Source: Caryophanales bacterium UBA6769
Lineage (GTDB): Bacteria > Bacillota > Bacilli > Bacillales > UBA6769
Assembly: GCA_002453275.1 (NCBI GenBank)
Contig: DKGN01000036.1
Coordinates: 1-15,151 of the forward strand
DNA length: 15,151 nucleotides
Direction of reading: 5' to 3'
The notes under the pieces are model-generated. The model did no database searches. It was not told where the DNA came from and saw only the letters and a program-made list of their open reading frames with translations. This document shows positions 1 to 6,502 of the stretch, in pieces (positions within the stretch are counted from its first letter, which is position 1; every line of letters starts with the position of its first letter). Both the position numbers and the translations under genes were made by a program.

Positions 1-591
1 TCGCAAAACCCAAGTAAAATTTTTGCGATTTGGGAAGGCGGAATTGCCATTCACGGTGCTTTAATCGGATCTGTTATAACTGCAATTGTGTTTACAAAAA
101 AACGAAATTTGTCCTTTTGGAAACTTGCTGATATTGCGGCGCCAAGTATATTACTCGGACAGGCGATTGGTCGCTGGGGTAATTTCATGAACCAGGAAGC
201 CCACGGTGGTCCGGTTACGCGTGAGTTTCTCGAAAATTTAATGTTGCCTGAGTTTATTATTAATCAAATGTACATAGATGGTGTTTATTACCATCCTACT
301 TTTTTATACGAATCGCTTTGGAATTTTGCAGGTGTCATTTTATTATTATGGCTACGAAGAGTGAACTTACGCCGTGGAGAATCATTTTTGACGTACGTCA
401 TTTGGTATTCGATCGGGCGGCTCTTTATTGAGGGTTTACGCACAGATAGTTTGCTTGTTTTGGATACGTCCATTCGGGTCGCGCAAGTTGTTTCCGGTGT
501 CTTAATTGTCGTTGGGATCGTGCTTATTGTTGTGAGGCGGAAGCGAGGCATTGCCACCAAGCGCTATGCCGATTTAAGTAACGAACCGTGA
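1..591 (+). CDS. lgt: Prolipoprotein diacylglyceryl transferase, 3' part (5' end outside window)
   Basis: Lgt is an integral membrane enzyme that moves the diacylglyceryl group of phosphatidylglycerol to the lipobox cysteine of prelipoproteins. The frame is open from base 1 (starting SQNPSKIFAIWEGG), so the gene begins upstream; 196 residues remain and roughly the first 80-90 are missing. The fragment shows the family's EGGIAIHGALIG segment with its conserved His (residue 18 of the fragment), the signature GQAIGRWGNFMNQEAHGG (53-70), the HPTFLYESLWNF segment and the C-terminal GRLFIEGLRTDSL motif. At least three hydrophobic membrane segments are visible, followed by a basic cytoplasmic tail. 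The internal GTG at 88 is not the start, because conserved sequence continues upstream of it. In B. subtilis the gene follows hprK and precedes yvoD and ppaX, the same context as here. Confidence 0.96.
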   Translation, partial: SQNPSKIFAIWEGGIAIHGALIGSVITAIVFTKKRNLSFWKLADIAAPSILLGQAIGRWGNFMNQEAHGGPVTREFLENLMLPEFIINQMYIDGVYYHPTFLYESLWNFAGVILLLWLRRVNLRRGESFLTYVIWYSIGRLFIEGLRTDSLLVLDTSIRVAQVVSGVLIVVGIVLIVVRRKRGIATKRYADLSNEP

Positions 592-638
592 TGAAGCGAT
601 GCGTTGTCGCACTCTAATTGAACTATGGTAAACTTAGT

Positions 639-655
639 AAGGAAGGCTCCTTTTT
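639..655 (+). terminator. Weak hairpin with short T tract after lgt
   Basis: A 5-bp stem AAGGA/TCCTT (639-643 and 648-652) encloses a 4-nt loop AGGC, and T runs from 651 to 655. The stem is short, so it is at best a weak terminator or attenuator behind lgt. The stronger hairpin at 694-718 is the better candidate. Confidence 0.25.
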
Positions 656-693
656 GGTGCTGCTCTTCATGTTTACAAACATTTTTCTTCATG

Positions 694-718
694 CCTGCCG
701 AGTAGAAGGCAGGTTTTT
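694..718 (+). terminator. Rho-independent terminator-like hairpin between lgt and the yvoD remnant
   Basis: A perfect 6-bp GC-rich stem CCTGCC (694-699) / GGCAGG (708-713) encloses an 8-nt loop and is followed directly by TTTTT (714-718). This is the classic intrinsic terminator layout. It lies only 16 bp before the GTG of the yvoD remnant, so it probably ends or attenuates transcription coming from lgt before yvoD and ppaX. Confidence 0.6.
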
Positions 719-734
719 GCTTATAAAGGAGTGA

Positions 735-1587
735 GTGAAAGCTTTTGGCATCATAGAGCGAGGAGTTAAGGTCGGTTTACAAACGACATGGAGCTTAGGG
801 AAAATTATTTTTCCTGTTACACTTGTCGTTGGAATTCTTCAGTATACCGTCATTATTGAGTGGCTCATGAACCTTGTGAAGCGGCGATTCCACGTCCTTG
901 GGAACGTCTTGAATTTGTATGCAGCGATTGGCGCGATGCAGACGTTAGATATGACTGTTAAACAAGTATTTATCATTGCCATTATGCTCTCTTTTTCTCA
1001 CGCACTTCTCGTTAAATCAAGTATTGCTGCCAAAGTTGGCGTAAATATATGCGTTATTGCAGCGGTTCGGATTTTTCTCGCTTCTATTTCAGGATGGATC
1101 ATTCATATCCTTTGGCAAGGGGGAAGTGAGCAGGCAAGCTATGGCATCATGCAATTTTCGAATGAAGAAATTTCAGGGTGGCTTTCGATTGCTCTGCATG
1201 CGATCCAACAGGTGAGCACCGGAATTTTACAGCTTGCGATAATCGTCATCCCTCTTATGATTGGGATTCAATGGTTGGACGTGTTTTTGCATTGGATATC
1301 TCCATTTACTAGAATGCTTGCGTAGTATTAGCAGCCGGCATTTTTTTGACATCTCATTTGGAGCGAGTGTTATGCTGCAGGCGGCGTTTCAAAACAAGAT
1401 TTGTATTTGGCGTTTATTTTTCTCGTCACGTGCCATGCTGTAGTTGAAGACACGCTTATTTTTATCCCGCTAGGTATCCCGGACTGGCCGCTTTTGCTTA
1501 TTCGCTTGACGGTCGCCATCATGATGACGATGTTGACGGCTTCAATCTGGACACGTGTTAACAATTCAAATAGAAAGGATGTTCACT
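735..1587 (+). pseudogene. yvoD: Broken yvoD-like nucleoside-recognition (Gate) domain membrane protein
   Basis: The first frame (735-1325, 196 codons) encodes a multi-pass membrane protein matching the position and character of YvoD, a Gate/nucleoside-recognition protein of unknown substrate. It starts at GTG 735; an in-frame TGA sits just before it, and AAGGAG (726-731) is only 3 nt upstream. After ISPFTRML the frame meets TAG at 1323. The C-terminal half survives in pieces: VVLAAGIF in frame 2 (from 1322), DISFGASVMLQAA in frame 1 (1348-1386), and VSKQDLYLAFIFLVTCHAVVEDTLIF back in frame 3 (from 1386). The last frame runs past the ppaX start to a stop at 1611-1613. Residues also seem to be missing at two of the joins. 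Adding one T to the T7 run at 1341-1347 would mend one join only. The remaining genes in the window are frame-perfect, so real decay is more likely than poor sequence. A truncated 196-aa product could still be made. The family name rests on synteny and sequence character. Confidence 0.8.
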
Positions 1588-2235
1588 ATGAAAATAGACA
1601 CGATACTCTTTGATTTAGACGGAACGCTCGTTGATACGAATGATTTAATTCTTGAATCGTTCAAGCATACGTTAAAGCATTTTTTTCCGACGAAAAAACA
1701 TGAAATTGACTTGATGCCTTTTGTTGGAGAGCCGTTAATTGATAGCTTTAAGCGGCTTGATGAAGATAGAGCGCTTGATATGGTTGACATGTATCGTATA
1801 CACAATGCGAAGCATCACGATTTACTCGTCAAAGAATTTGATGGTGTTTATGAGACGGTATTAGAGCTGCACCAGCTAGGCTTAAGTTTAGCCATTGTTA
1901 CGAACAAAGTTCGCGATGTTGCTCTCCGCGGTTTGGAAATGACAAGGCTTGATCAATTTTTTGATACAGTCATTGCGTTTGATGATGTGAAGCAGGCGAA
2001 GCCCCATCCTGAGCCATTGAAAAAGGCAATTGACCTACTTGATGCACACCCTAAAAACACACTTATGGTCGGGGATAGTCAATTTGATATTCAAGCAGGA
2101 AAAAACGCGGGCACATTCACAGTTGGTGTGTCATGGTCGTTAAAAGGGAAGGAATTTATCAAACAGCAACAACCGGACTTCATCGTTGACCACATGTCAG
2201 AAATTATCGACATTGTCGGGGTTAAGGCAAAATGA
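1588..2235 (+). CDS. ppaX: Pyrophosphatase PpaX (HAD superfamily)
   Basis: PpaX hydrolyses the pyrophosphate released when HPr kinase/phosphorylase dephosphorylates Ser-phosphorylated HPr, so it supports carbon catabolite control in the cytoplasm. The 215-aa protein has the full set of HAD motifs: FDLDGT with nucleophile D9 and acid/base D11, a cap domain (about 16-85), T105 in IVTNK, K138 in AKPHPEP, and the acidic motif VGDSQFD with D163 and D167. B. subtilis PpaX is almost the same length (216 aa). The start ATG 1588 follows AGAAAGGA (1571-1578) at 9 nt; an in-frame ATG at 1579 is too close to that site. The ribosome site lies within the tail of the decayed yvoD gene. The stop overlaps the yvoF start by 4 nt (ATGA), which implies coupled translation. 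HAD family members can be confused with phosphoglycolate phosphatase, but the lgt/yvoD/yvoF context supports PpaX. Confidence 0.93.
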   Translation: MKIDTILFDLDGTLVDTNDLILESFKHTLKHFFPTKKHEIDLMPFVGEPLIDSFKRLDEDRALDMVDMYRIHNAKHHDLLVKEFDGVYETVLELHQLGLSLAIVTNKVRDVALRGLEMTRLDQFFDTVIAFDDVKQAKPHPEPLKKAIDLLDAHPKNTLMVGDSQFDIQAGKNAGTFTVGVSWSLKGKEFIKQQQPDFIVDHMSEIIDIVGVKAK

Positions 2236-2741
2236 GGCGAACAGAGCGCTTTCACGTTGAAGGACCGAACTCGCTTTGGCAACTATATAAGACGGTGTCA
2301 TTTTGGAAAGTGTTAAAAAATGTCCTCGTCGTGGAGCTTGCTCGGTTTACGCCTTTTTTTCGAATGAAGAATTGGCTTTATCGTAAGTTTCTCCGTATTC
2401 AGCTTGGTGAAAATACAGCTGTCGCTTATAAGGTCGTCATGGATATTTTGTTTCCGGAGAGAATCAAAATCGGCAACAATACGATCATTGGTTTTAATAC
2501 GACGGTGTTGTCACACGAATACTTAGTAGACGAATACCGAATCGGTGATGTTATTATCGGTGATGACGTCATGATTGGAGCGAACAGCACCATTCTACCA
2601 GGCGTGACGATTGGTGATGGTGCCGTTGTCTCAGCATTCACTCTCGTTCATCGTGATGTACCAGCAGGAGCTTTTGTAGGTGGGAATCCAATGCAAGTCA
2701 TTTACACAAAAGAACAGATGGAGCAACGGAAGAAACAATAA
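2232..2741 (+). CDS. yvoF: Hexapeptide-repeat (left-handed beta-helix) acetyltransferase, YvoF-like
   Basis: A 169-aa acyltransferase of the maltose/galactoside O-acetyltransferase-like group. The N-terminal ~60 residues are mostly helical and basic. They are followed by hexapeptide repeats: IKIGNNTIIGFNTTVLSHEY (78-97), VIIGDDVMIGANSTILPGVTIGDGAVV, then AGAFVGGNP near the end. H95 in LSHEY fits the catalytic histidine position of this family. The acceptor substrate cannot be told from sequence, and acetyl-CoA as donor is a family expectation. The ATG overlaps the ppaX stop (ATGA). In B. subtilis yvoF lies directly before hisZ; here it is separated from hisZ by the minus-strand oxidase/antiporter block, with which it converges. 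Confidence 0.88.
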   Translation: MRRTERFHVEGPNSLWQLYKTVSFWKVLKNVLVVELARFTPFFRMKNWLYRKFLRIQLGENTAVAYKVVMDILFPERIKIGNNTIIGFNTTVLSHEYLVDEYRIGDVIIGDDVMIGANSTILPGVTIGDGAVVSAFTLVHRDVPAGAFVGGNPMQVIYTKEQMEQRKKQ

Positions 2742-2760
2742 CTGCCTGCCCTCTTCTAAG

Positions 2761-2792
2761 AAAAGCGCCCGATGTGAACTTAGCGTTTTTTT
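2761..2792. terminator. Possible bidirectional terminator between yvoF and the oxidase operon
   Basis: AAAAGCGC (2761-2768) faces GCGTTTTTTT (2783-2792) across a 14-nt loop. The arms pair as AAAA/TTTT plus CGC/GCG with one bulged G. T runs occur on both strands, which suits the convergent gene ends at 2741 and 2791. The stem is weak, so this is tentative. Confidence 0.35.
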
Positions 2793-4485
2793 ACCAGCTT
2801 CGGATCGGTAATGACCCAGGTGAGTCACTAATGAAAATTTGGTAAAATGGAACGGCGTAAGCGACGATCGATAAAATGATTGAAACTGTAATCCAGACTG
2901 ACCACCTTTCCAAAATTTTTGGTGGATTGGCAGCTTGCTCGTTAATGACTCCAATCGGGTATTCGATTGTTTTATCCGATTTCGGTGATAAAAAAATTAA
3001 TTGAATCCAAATATAGAGCACTAAAACGATGGCAATAAATAAGAGGACACCGCCGACGGCAATCACTTGATTATAGGACATCCATTTTAAGCCTAATTCA
3101 TGTCCCCCGTAGTCGCTGTAACTCGTTCGTCTCGGCGAGCCTAAAATTCCTGCAAAATGCATGACAACACCCATGAGAATCATGCCAACTATCCAAATAA
3201 TACTTTGGACAATCGCAAGTGTGTTAAGCTGCTTCGTCAATACTCGCTTAGTTAAAACGGGAATTAACCAATACGTAATGGCGAAAAAAGTGAGTACGAC
3301 AGAGGTCGCAAACGTGAGGTGAAAGTGACCAGTCACCCACCACGTATTATGAATGACTTGGTTAAGCTGAAAACTTGAATTAATGATCCCGCCAGCGCCT
3401 CCAGGGATAAACATAAGCATCCCCATCATCGTGACAAAAAAGCGTGCATCCTTCCAAGGCAACTTTTTTACCCAGCCAAATAAACCTTTCCCACCCCGAG
3501 AACGTCCCGCAAGCTCAAATGTCGCAATAATTGAAAAGGCAGTCATTAAAGAAGGAACAACGACCATCATCGTTAAAATGACTTGCAAAAACTTCCAAAA
3601 CGATTCGATGCCGGGCTCTGTCAATTGATGATGAAGTCCTACAGGAACAGAAAATAAGATTAATAGAATGAATGTCAGTCGAGGTAGTGCGCTACTAAAC
3701 ACCTTCCCACCAACAATCTGTGGAATGTTTACGTACCAGTAAATGTATGCTGGTAATAACCAAAAATAGACAAGTGCATGTCCAAAATACCAAAACATCG
3801 TACGTGTTAACGTCGGATCGATCCGTTCCACTATTCCCATTGACCACGGTAAGAGAAGACCAACGACTTCAATCGCAACCATTAAGCTCGCATGAATCCA
3901 TAAAATGATAGTCGCAATTGTCATGTATGCAAATAAAGGAGAAGATTCACCTTTATTTTGTTTGCGCCAACGTACGTAGGCGGAAATCATCGCAAAGGAT
4001 GCTAACCAAGTCCCGACGATGAGTAAGGCAAGTCCTAAATAAAACCACGGAGAAGCTGCCATCGGTGAGTAAAAAGTATACAGCACTGTTCCGTCATTTG
4101 TTAAAATCATAATAAAAGCCATGACTGTGCCAATAGCCATTAAGTAAAATCCAGTCCAACCAAGTCCTCTTTCGGATGAAGTGAGTTGCCCATCAAGTGT
4201 GCGCACCATGCCAGAGAATAGATAGCCGACGATAAAAAAGGTTGTAAACACTAAGGCGAGTAAGACACCGTGAGCGGTTAATAATTGATAATATGTTAAC
4301 CAACTTGGCAACGTAATCCAACCGGCTCGTTGGGAGAGTTGGAGTAATCCCGCAAGTCCACCAAAAAAAATGGCAACAAATGAAAAGTAAATATACGCCT
4401 TAATTAGCTTCGAATCTTTTTCTTCGAAAGCAAAATCGGAGAACGTACTGTCTTCTCCACTAGCTTGAGCAGAATGCGTTGTCAT
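2791..4485 (-). CDS. cbaA: ba3-type cytochrome c oxidase subunit I (B-family haem-copper oxidase)
   Basis: Catalytic subunit of a terminal oxidase that reduces O2 to water in the cell membrane and helps build the proton gradient. The 564-aa protein is close in length to Thermus ba3 subunit I and has about 13 hydrophobic membrane segments. All expected metal ligands are present: H72 (LLTAHGV) and H389 for the low-spin haem, H387 (TGHFH) for the high-spin haem, and H236, H285 and H286 for CuB. The HALVY motif gives Y240 four residues after H236, the crosslinked His-Tyr pair. The hydrophilic N-terminus and the HHQLTEPG and GGAGGIINSSF segments are typical of the B family and not of the aa3 (A) family. 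The start ATG has AAGGAAGTG 7 nt upstream. It is the last gene of a IIa-II-I operon, 20 nt after subunit II. It is intact, with no missing key residue. Confidence 0.94.
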   Translation of the reverse strand: MTTHSAQASGEDSTFSDFAFEEKDSKLIKAYIYFSFVAIFFGGLAGLLQLSQRAGWITLPSWLTYYQLLTAHGVLLALVFTTFFIVGYLFSGMVRTLDGQLTSSERGLGWTGFYLMAIGTVMAFIMILTNDGTVLYTFYSPMAASPWFYLGLALLIVGTWLASFAMISAYVRWRKQNKGESSPLFAYMTIATIILWIHASLMVAIEVVGLLLPWSMGIVERIDPTLTRTMFWYFGHALVYFWLLPAYIYWYVNIPQIVGGKVFSSALPRLTFILLILFSVPVGLHHQLTEPGIESFWKFLQVILTMMVVVPSLMTAFSIIATFELAGRSRGGKGLFGWVKKLPWKDARFFVTMMGMLMFIPGGAGGIINSSFQLNQVIHNTWWVTGHFHLTFATSVVLTFFAITYWLIPVLTKRVLTKQLNTLAIVQSIIWIVGMILMGVVMHFAGILGSPRRTSYSDYGGHELGLKWMSYNQVIAVGGVLLFIAIVLVLYIWIQLIFLSPKSDKTIEYPIGVINEQAANPPKILERWSVWITVSIILSIVAYAVPFYQIFISDSPGSLPIRSW

Positions 4486-4505
4486 TCTTATTCACTTCCT
4501 TCTAT

Positions 4506-4982
4506 CTAATCTTCTACGATTACTTTTCCGTACATCACTTGGTGTCCGATGCCGCAATATTCATGACAAACAAATAAAAATTCACCAGGCTTTTTAAACG
4601 TATGAGAATATTCGGTAATACGACCTGGTACGAGCATTAAATTCAATGGTGTTCCAGCGATATGAAAGCCATGAACAACATCTTTACTCGTTAGCTTAAA
4701 ATGAACCTTTGCTCCCTTTGGAATTCTCACTTCGCCCGGATCATAGCCAAACATAAAGGAAAGCATTGTCACTTCATATTCGTTCGGACCGATTTGCTTA
4801 ACCCCGGTGTCGTCGAATGGTGGAACTGTATCGACGATTTCTGGTTCAACCGTTGCCTCCATGCCATCAGGGGGATTCAGTCCCATTGAGACAGCCAATA
4901 CTCCTGTAATGAGGAGAAAAATAATTAAAGAGCCGATGCCGATGGCAAGCCAAATTCTTTCAAGCTTAGGCATGTCTAACAT
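4506..4982 (-). CDS. cbaB: ba3-type cytochrome c oxidase subunit II with CuA centre
   Basis: Subunit II receives electrons from cytochrome c at a binuclear CuA centre and passes them to subunit I. The 158-aa protein has one N-terminal membrane anchor (about 10-33) and an outer cupredoxin domain. The CuA ligands are all visible: H104 in DVVHGF, then C139, E141, C143, H147 and M150 in VCHEYCGIGHQVM. There is no haem c motif and no lipobox cysteine. The short length and single anchor match ba3-type subunit II, not the two-anchor aa3 form. ATG 4982 is preceded by GGAAGGAGAA at about 6-7 nt. The alternative in-frame ATG three codons later is less well placed. It lies 18 nt after subunit IIa and 20 nt before subunit I. 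Confidence 0.94.
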   Translation of the reverse strand: MLDMPKLERIWLAIGIGSLIIFLLITGVLAVSMGLNPPDGMEATVEPEIVDTVPPFDDTGVKQIGPNEYEVTMLSFMFGYDPGEVRIPKGAKVHFKLTSKDVVHGFHIAGTPLNLMLVPGRITEYSHTFKKPGEFLFVCHEYCGIGHQVMYGKVIVED

Positions 4983-5000
4983 AGGTATTCTCCTTCCTCA

Positions 5001-5144
5001 TTAAAGTGTCTGCATATAAATGTAGAAAATGGCAAGCCACGATAGTAATACAAAGAGTCCTACGAATATCGTGCTAATAAAAGTCCCTTTCAAGTTTTCA
5101 TCATAAGAAACTGAAGTCTCTTTTGCTTTCTCTCTCTGATTCAT
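5001..5144 (-). CDS. Cytochrome c oxidase subunit IIa (47-aa membrane peptide)
   Basis: A small gene of 48 codons including the stop, starting at ATG 5144 on the minus strand. The product begins MNQREKAKETSVSYDENLKG, a polar cytoplasmic head, and then has one hydrophobic helix (about 21-44, TFISTIFVGLFVLLSWLAIF) and a short tail. This layout is that of subunit IIa of ba3-type oxidases, whose single helix fills the place of a helix of ordinary subunit II. The start has AGAGGTGA six or so nt upstream, and its TAA lies immediately before the ribosome site of the subunit II gene. It therefore heads the operon IIa-II-I. It is below the usual length cutoff of gene finders. The assignment rests on size, topology and position. 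Confidence 0.85.
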   Translation of the reverse strand: MNQREKAKETSVSYDENLKGTFISTIFVGLFVLLSWLAIFYIYMQTL

Positions 5145-5200
5145 GCAAGTCACCTCTTTCACTTGAATTAGATGTAGTTATTGTGTGTTGTTCTGGAACT

Positions 5201-5229
5201 TTTATACATTAAGCTCGGTTCTACACCAA
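5201..5229 (-). promoter_or_regulatory. SigA-type promoter of the oxidase operon
   Basis: On the minus strand TTGGTG (5229-5224) and TATAAA (5206-5201) are separated by 17 bp, a good vegetative promoter. Transcription would start near 5194, giving a leader of about 50 nt before the subunit IIa ATG. It begins 12 bp after the antiporter stop, so the oxidase genes can be expressed apart from the antiporter gene. I saw no terminator between the two, so read-through is possible. Confidence 0.6.
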
Positions 5230-5240
5230 GCTATGTTGTG

Positions 5241-6296
5241 TCATAAAAGGTAAAATCCGACACTCATGATGAGATAAGCTGCAATCATCGTTAAGCCTTC
5301 AAACCAGTTTGTATCGCCATCATTTTGAATGGCAACTGTAAGAATAACAGCTAGTACCATGGATACGAGTTCAGGCAGTGTAAAGATTAAGGGCATGGAA
5401 ATCGGCATAAATAAAGAAATTAAGACGAGCAGTGGGGCAACGAACATAGCGACTTGAATCGATGAACCGATCGCAATTTCAACAGCAATGTTCATTTTAT
5501 TTTTATAAGCCATAATAATCGCTGTCGCATGTTCTGCAGCATTCCCAACGATGGCAACGATAATGACACCAATAAATAATTCCGTCCATCCGAACGTTTC
5601 TCCGACTGTTTCAAATGTGGAAACGAGTCTTTCGGATACGAAACCTACAGCGATCGTAGCTAAAACTAAAACGACAATAGCCTTTATTTTCCCCCACTCT
5701 GCTTCTTCTCCTTCATGTTCAGGTTCATCCGTCTTTTGTCGATAAACACCTCGATGGGTGACAAGTTTAAAAAGGAGGGCAGCGATATAAAGAATGATCA
5801 AAATAATAGAAATCCAGACACTTAACGTCAACGTTTCCTGTTCCGTTAGCCGCATAGAAAAAACCTCGGGAAAAATGAAGGCCACGATAATTGAAAAGAC
5901 TAGAAGTCCAGAATTATGCCGAGCATCAAAAAAGTTAAATTTTTGTCGTTTATATTTCAAACCTCCGACGAAAAAAGATAAGCCTGCCACGAGAAGCAAG
6001 TTTCCGATAACGGAACCTGTTAACGATGCAAGAACGATCCCGATAAGCCCTGCCTTTAAAGCAAATATGGATATAATCAACTCGACCGCATTGCCGAACG
6101 TAGCATTAAGTAGACCACCAATACGGGGTCCTGTATGGATCGCAATATTTTCCGTCGCCCTTCCCATATAAGCGGCTAGAGCAATAATCGTGAAGCAGTA
6201 TACACCGAACATGAGTACATCAGACCAATGAAGTAAGCTACCGACCACTGAAACTGGCACTCCGATCACAATCATAATAAAAAATAAACGCCTCAA
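5241..6296 (-). CDS. Ca2+/H+ antiporter, CAX family (YfkE/ChaA type)
   Basis: An 11-helix-type membrane antiporter that exports cytoplasmic Ca2+ (possibly other cations) in exchange for protons. The 351-aa length equals that of B. subtilis YfkE. Both alpha repeats are clear: GGLLNATFGNAVELIISIFALK (60-81) with E72, and GNAAEHATAIIMAYK (251-265) with E255. These glutamates hold the positions of the two ion-binding glutamates of the CAX fold. An acidic stretch (190-199, with six Asp/Glu) lies in the loop between the two halves, as is typical of CAX proteins. The start is TTG 6296, supported by GGGAGGGGG about 7-9 nt upstream and by the exact family length. Whether Na+ or K+ is also carried cannot be told. 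The gene is read away from hisZ and lies upstream of the oxidase operon on the same strand. Confidence 0.92.
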   Translation of the reverse strand: MRRLFFIMIVIGVPVSVVGSLLHWSDVLMFGVYCFTIIALAAYMGRATENIAIHTGPRIGGLLNATFGNAVELIISIFALKAGLIGIVLASLTGSVIGNLLLVAGLSFFVGGLKYKRQKFNFFDARHNSGLLVFSIIVAFIFPEVFSMRLTEQETLTLSVWISIILIILYIAALLFKLVTHRGVYRQKTDEPEHEGEEAEWGKIKAIVVLVLATIAVGFVSERLVSTFETVGETFGWTELFIGVIIVAIVGNAAEHATAIIMAYKNKMNIAVEIAIGSSIQVAMFVAPLLVLISLFMPISMPLIFTLPELVSMVLAVILTVAIQNDGDTNWFEGLTMIAAYLIMSVGFYLL

Positions 6297-6338
6297 TGTT
6301 TACCCCCTCCCGCATGCTGAACATCTATCACCACACAT

Positions 6339-6366
6339 ATATTACGTTTGCCCGAAAAGGTGTTAA
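6339..6366 (-). promoter_or_regulatory. Likely promoter of the CAX antiporter gene
   Basis: On the minus strand TTAACA (6366-6361) and TAATAT (6344-6339) are 16 bp apart, a reasonable SigA promoter about 40 bp before the TTG start. It is back to back with the hisZ promoters, so one regulator bound in this region could affect both directions. Confidence 0.45.
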
Positions 6367-6375
6367 TTTATCCTA

Positions 6376-6404
6376 TTTTGAAAAAGGTAAATTGACATTA
6401 TAAT
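6376..6404 (+). promoter_or_regulatory. Upstream hisZ promoter candidate (perfect -10)
   Basis: A consensus TATAAT lies at 6399-6404. The -35 is poor: TTTTGA (6376-6381) at 17 bp or TTGAAA (6378-6383) at 15 bp. It would give a leader of about 90 nt to hisZ. Confidence 0.4.
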
Positions 6405-6407
6405 GAG

Positions 6408-6436
6408 TTGACTCTTCTAGTTCATTTCTGTAAACT
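6408..6436 (+). promoter_or_regulatory. Main hisZ operon promoter candidate
   Basis: TTGACT (6408-6413) and TAAACT (6431-6436) are separated by exactly 17 bp, a strong vegetative-type promoter. Transcription would start near 6443, about 60 nt before hisZ. It follows the TATAAT candidate at 6399-6404, so the operon may have tandem promoters. Confidence 0.55.
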
Positions 6437-6457
6437 ACAAGTAAATACTTTATCTCA

Positions 6458-6477
6458 TTAGCATATTAGCGAACTAA
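6458..6477 (+). promoter_or_regulatory. TTAG/CTAA repeat in the his leader, operator-like
   Basis: TTAG occurs at 6458-6461 and 6466-6469 and its complement CTAA at 6474-6477, all in an 8-bp register. The last two form a perfect 12-bp interrupted palindrome (TTAG, 4 nt, CTAA). The site lies just downstream of the promoter and before the ribosome site, where a repressor would block hisZ transcription. A TrpR/YerC-type histidine regulator is one candidate; that link is inference. No T-box motif is seen in this leader. Confidence 0.35.
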
Positions 6478-6502
6478 AGGATATTGGAGAGTGAATAGCA
6501 CG

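Noticed and set aside
735..1587. yvoD break as a single sequencing error
   Set aside because: Three separate frame changes are needed and residues are missing at two joins, while all other genes in the window read cleanly; raw reads should still be checked.
2631..2954. A 107-codon minus-strand open frame across the yvoF/cbaA junction
   Set aside because: It overlaps the true ends of both genes in another frame, has no ribosome site and no recognisable protein character.
5794..6171. A 125-codon plus-strand open frame within the antiporter gene
   Set aside because: It is the mirror of the conserved CAX first repeat; Ser/Thr/Lys/Pro-rich composition is typical of an antisense shadow.
6297..6502. 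T-box riboswitch or histidine attenuator in front of hisZ
   Set aside because: No T-box consensus, no terminator hairpin with T tract and no short leader frame with His codon runs could be found.
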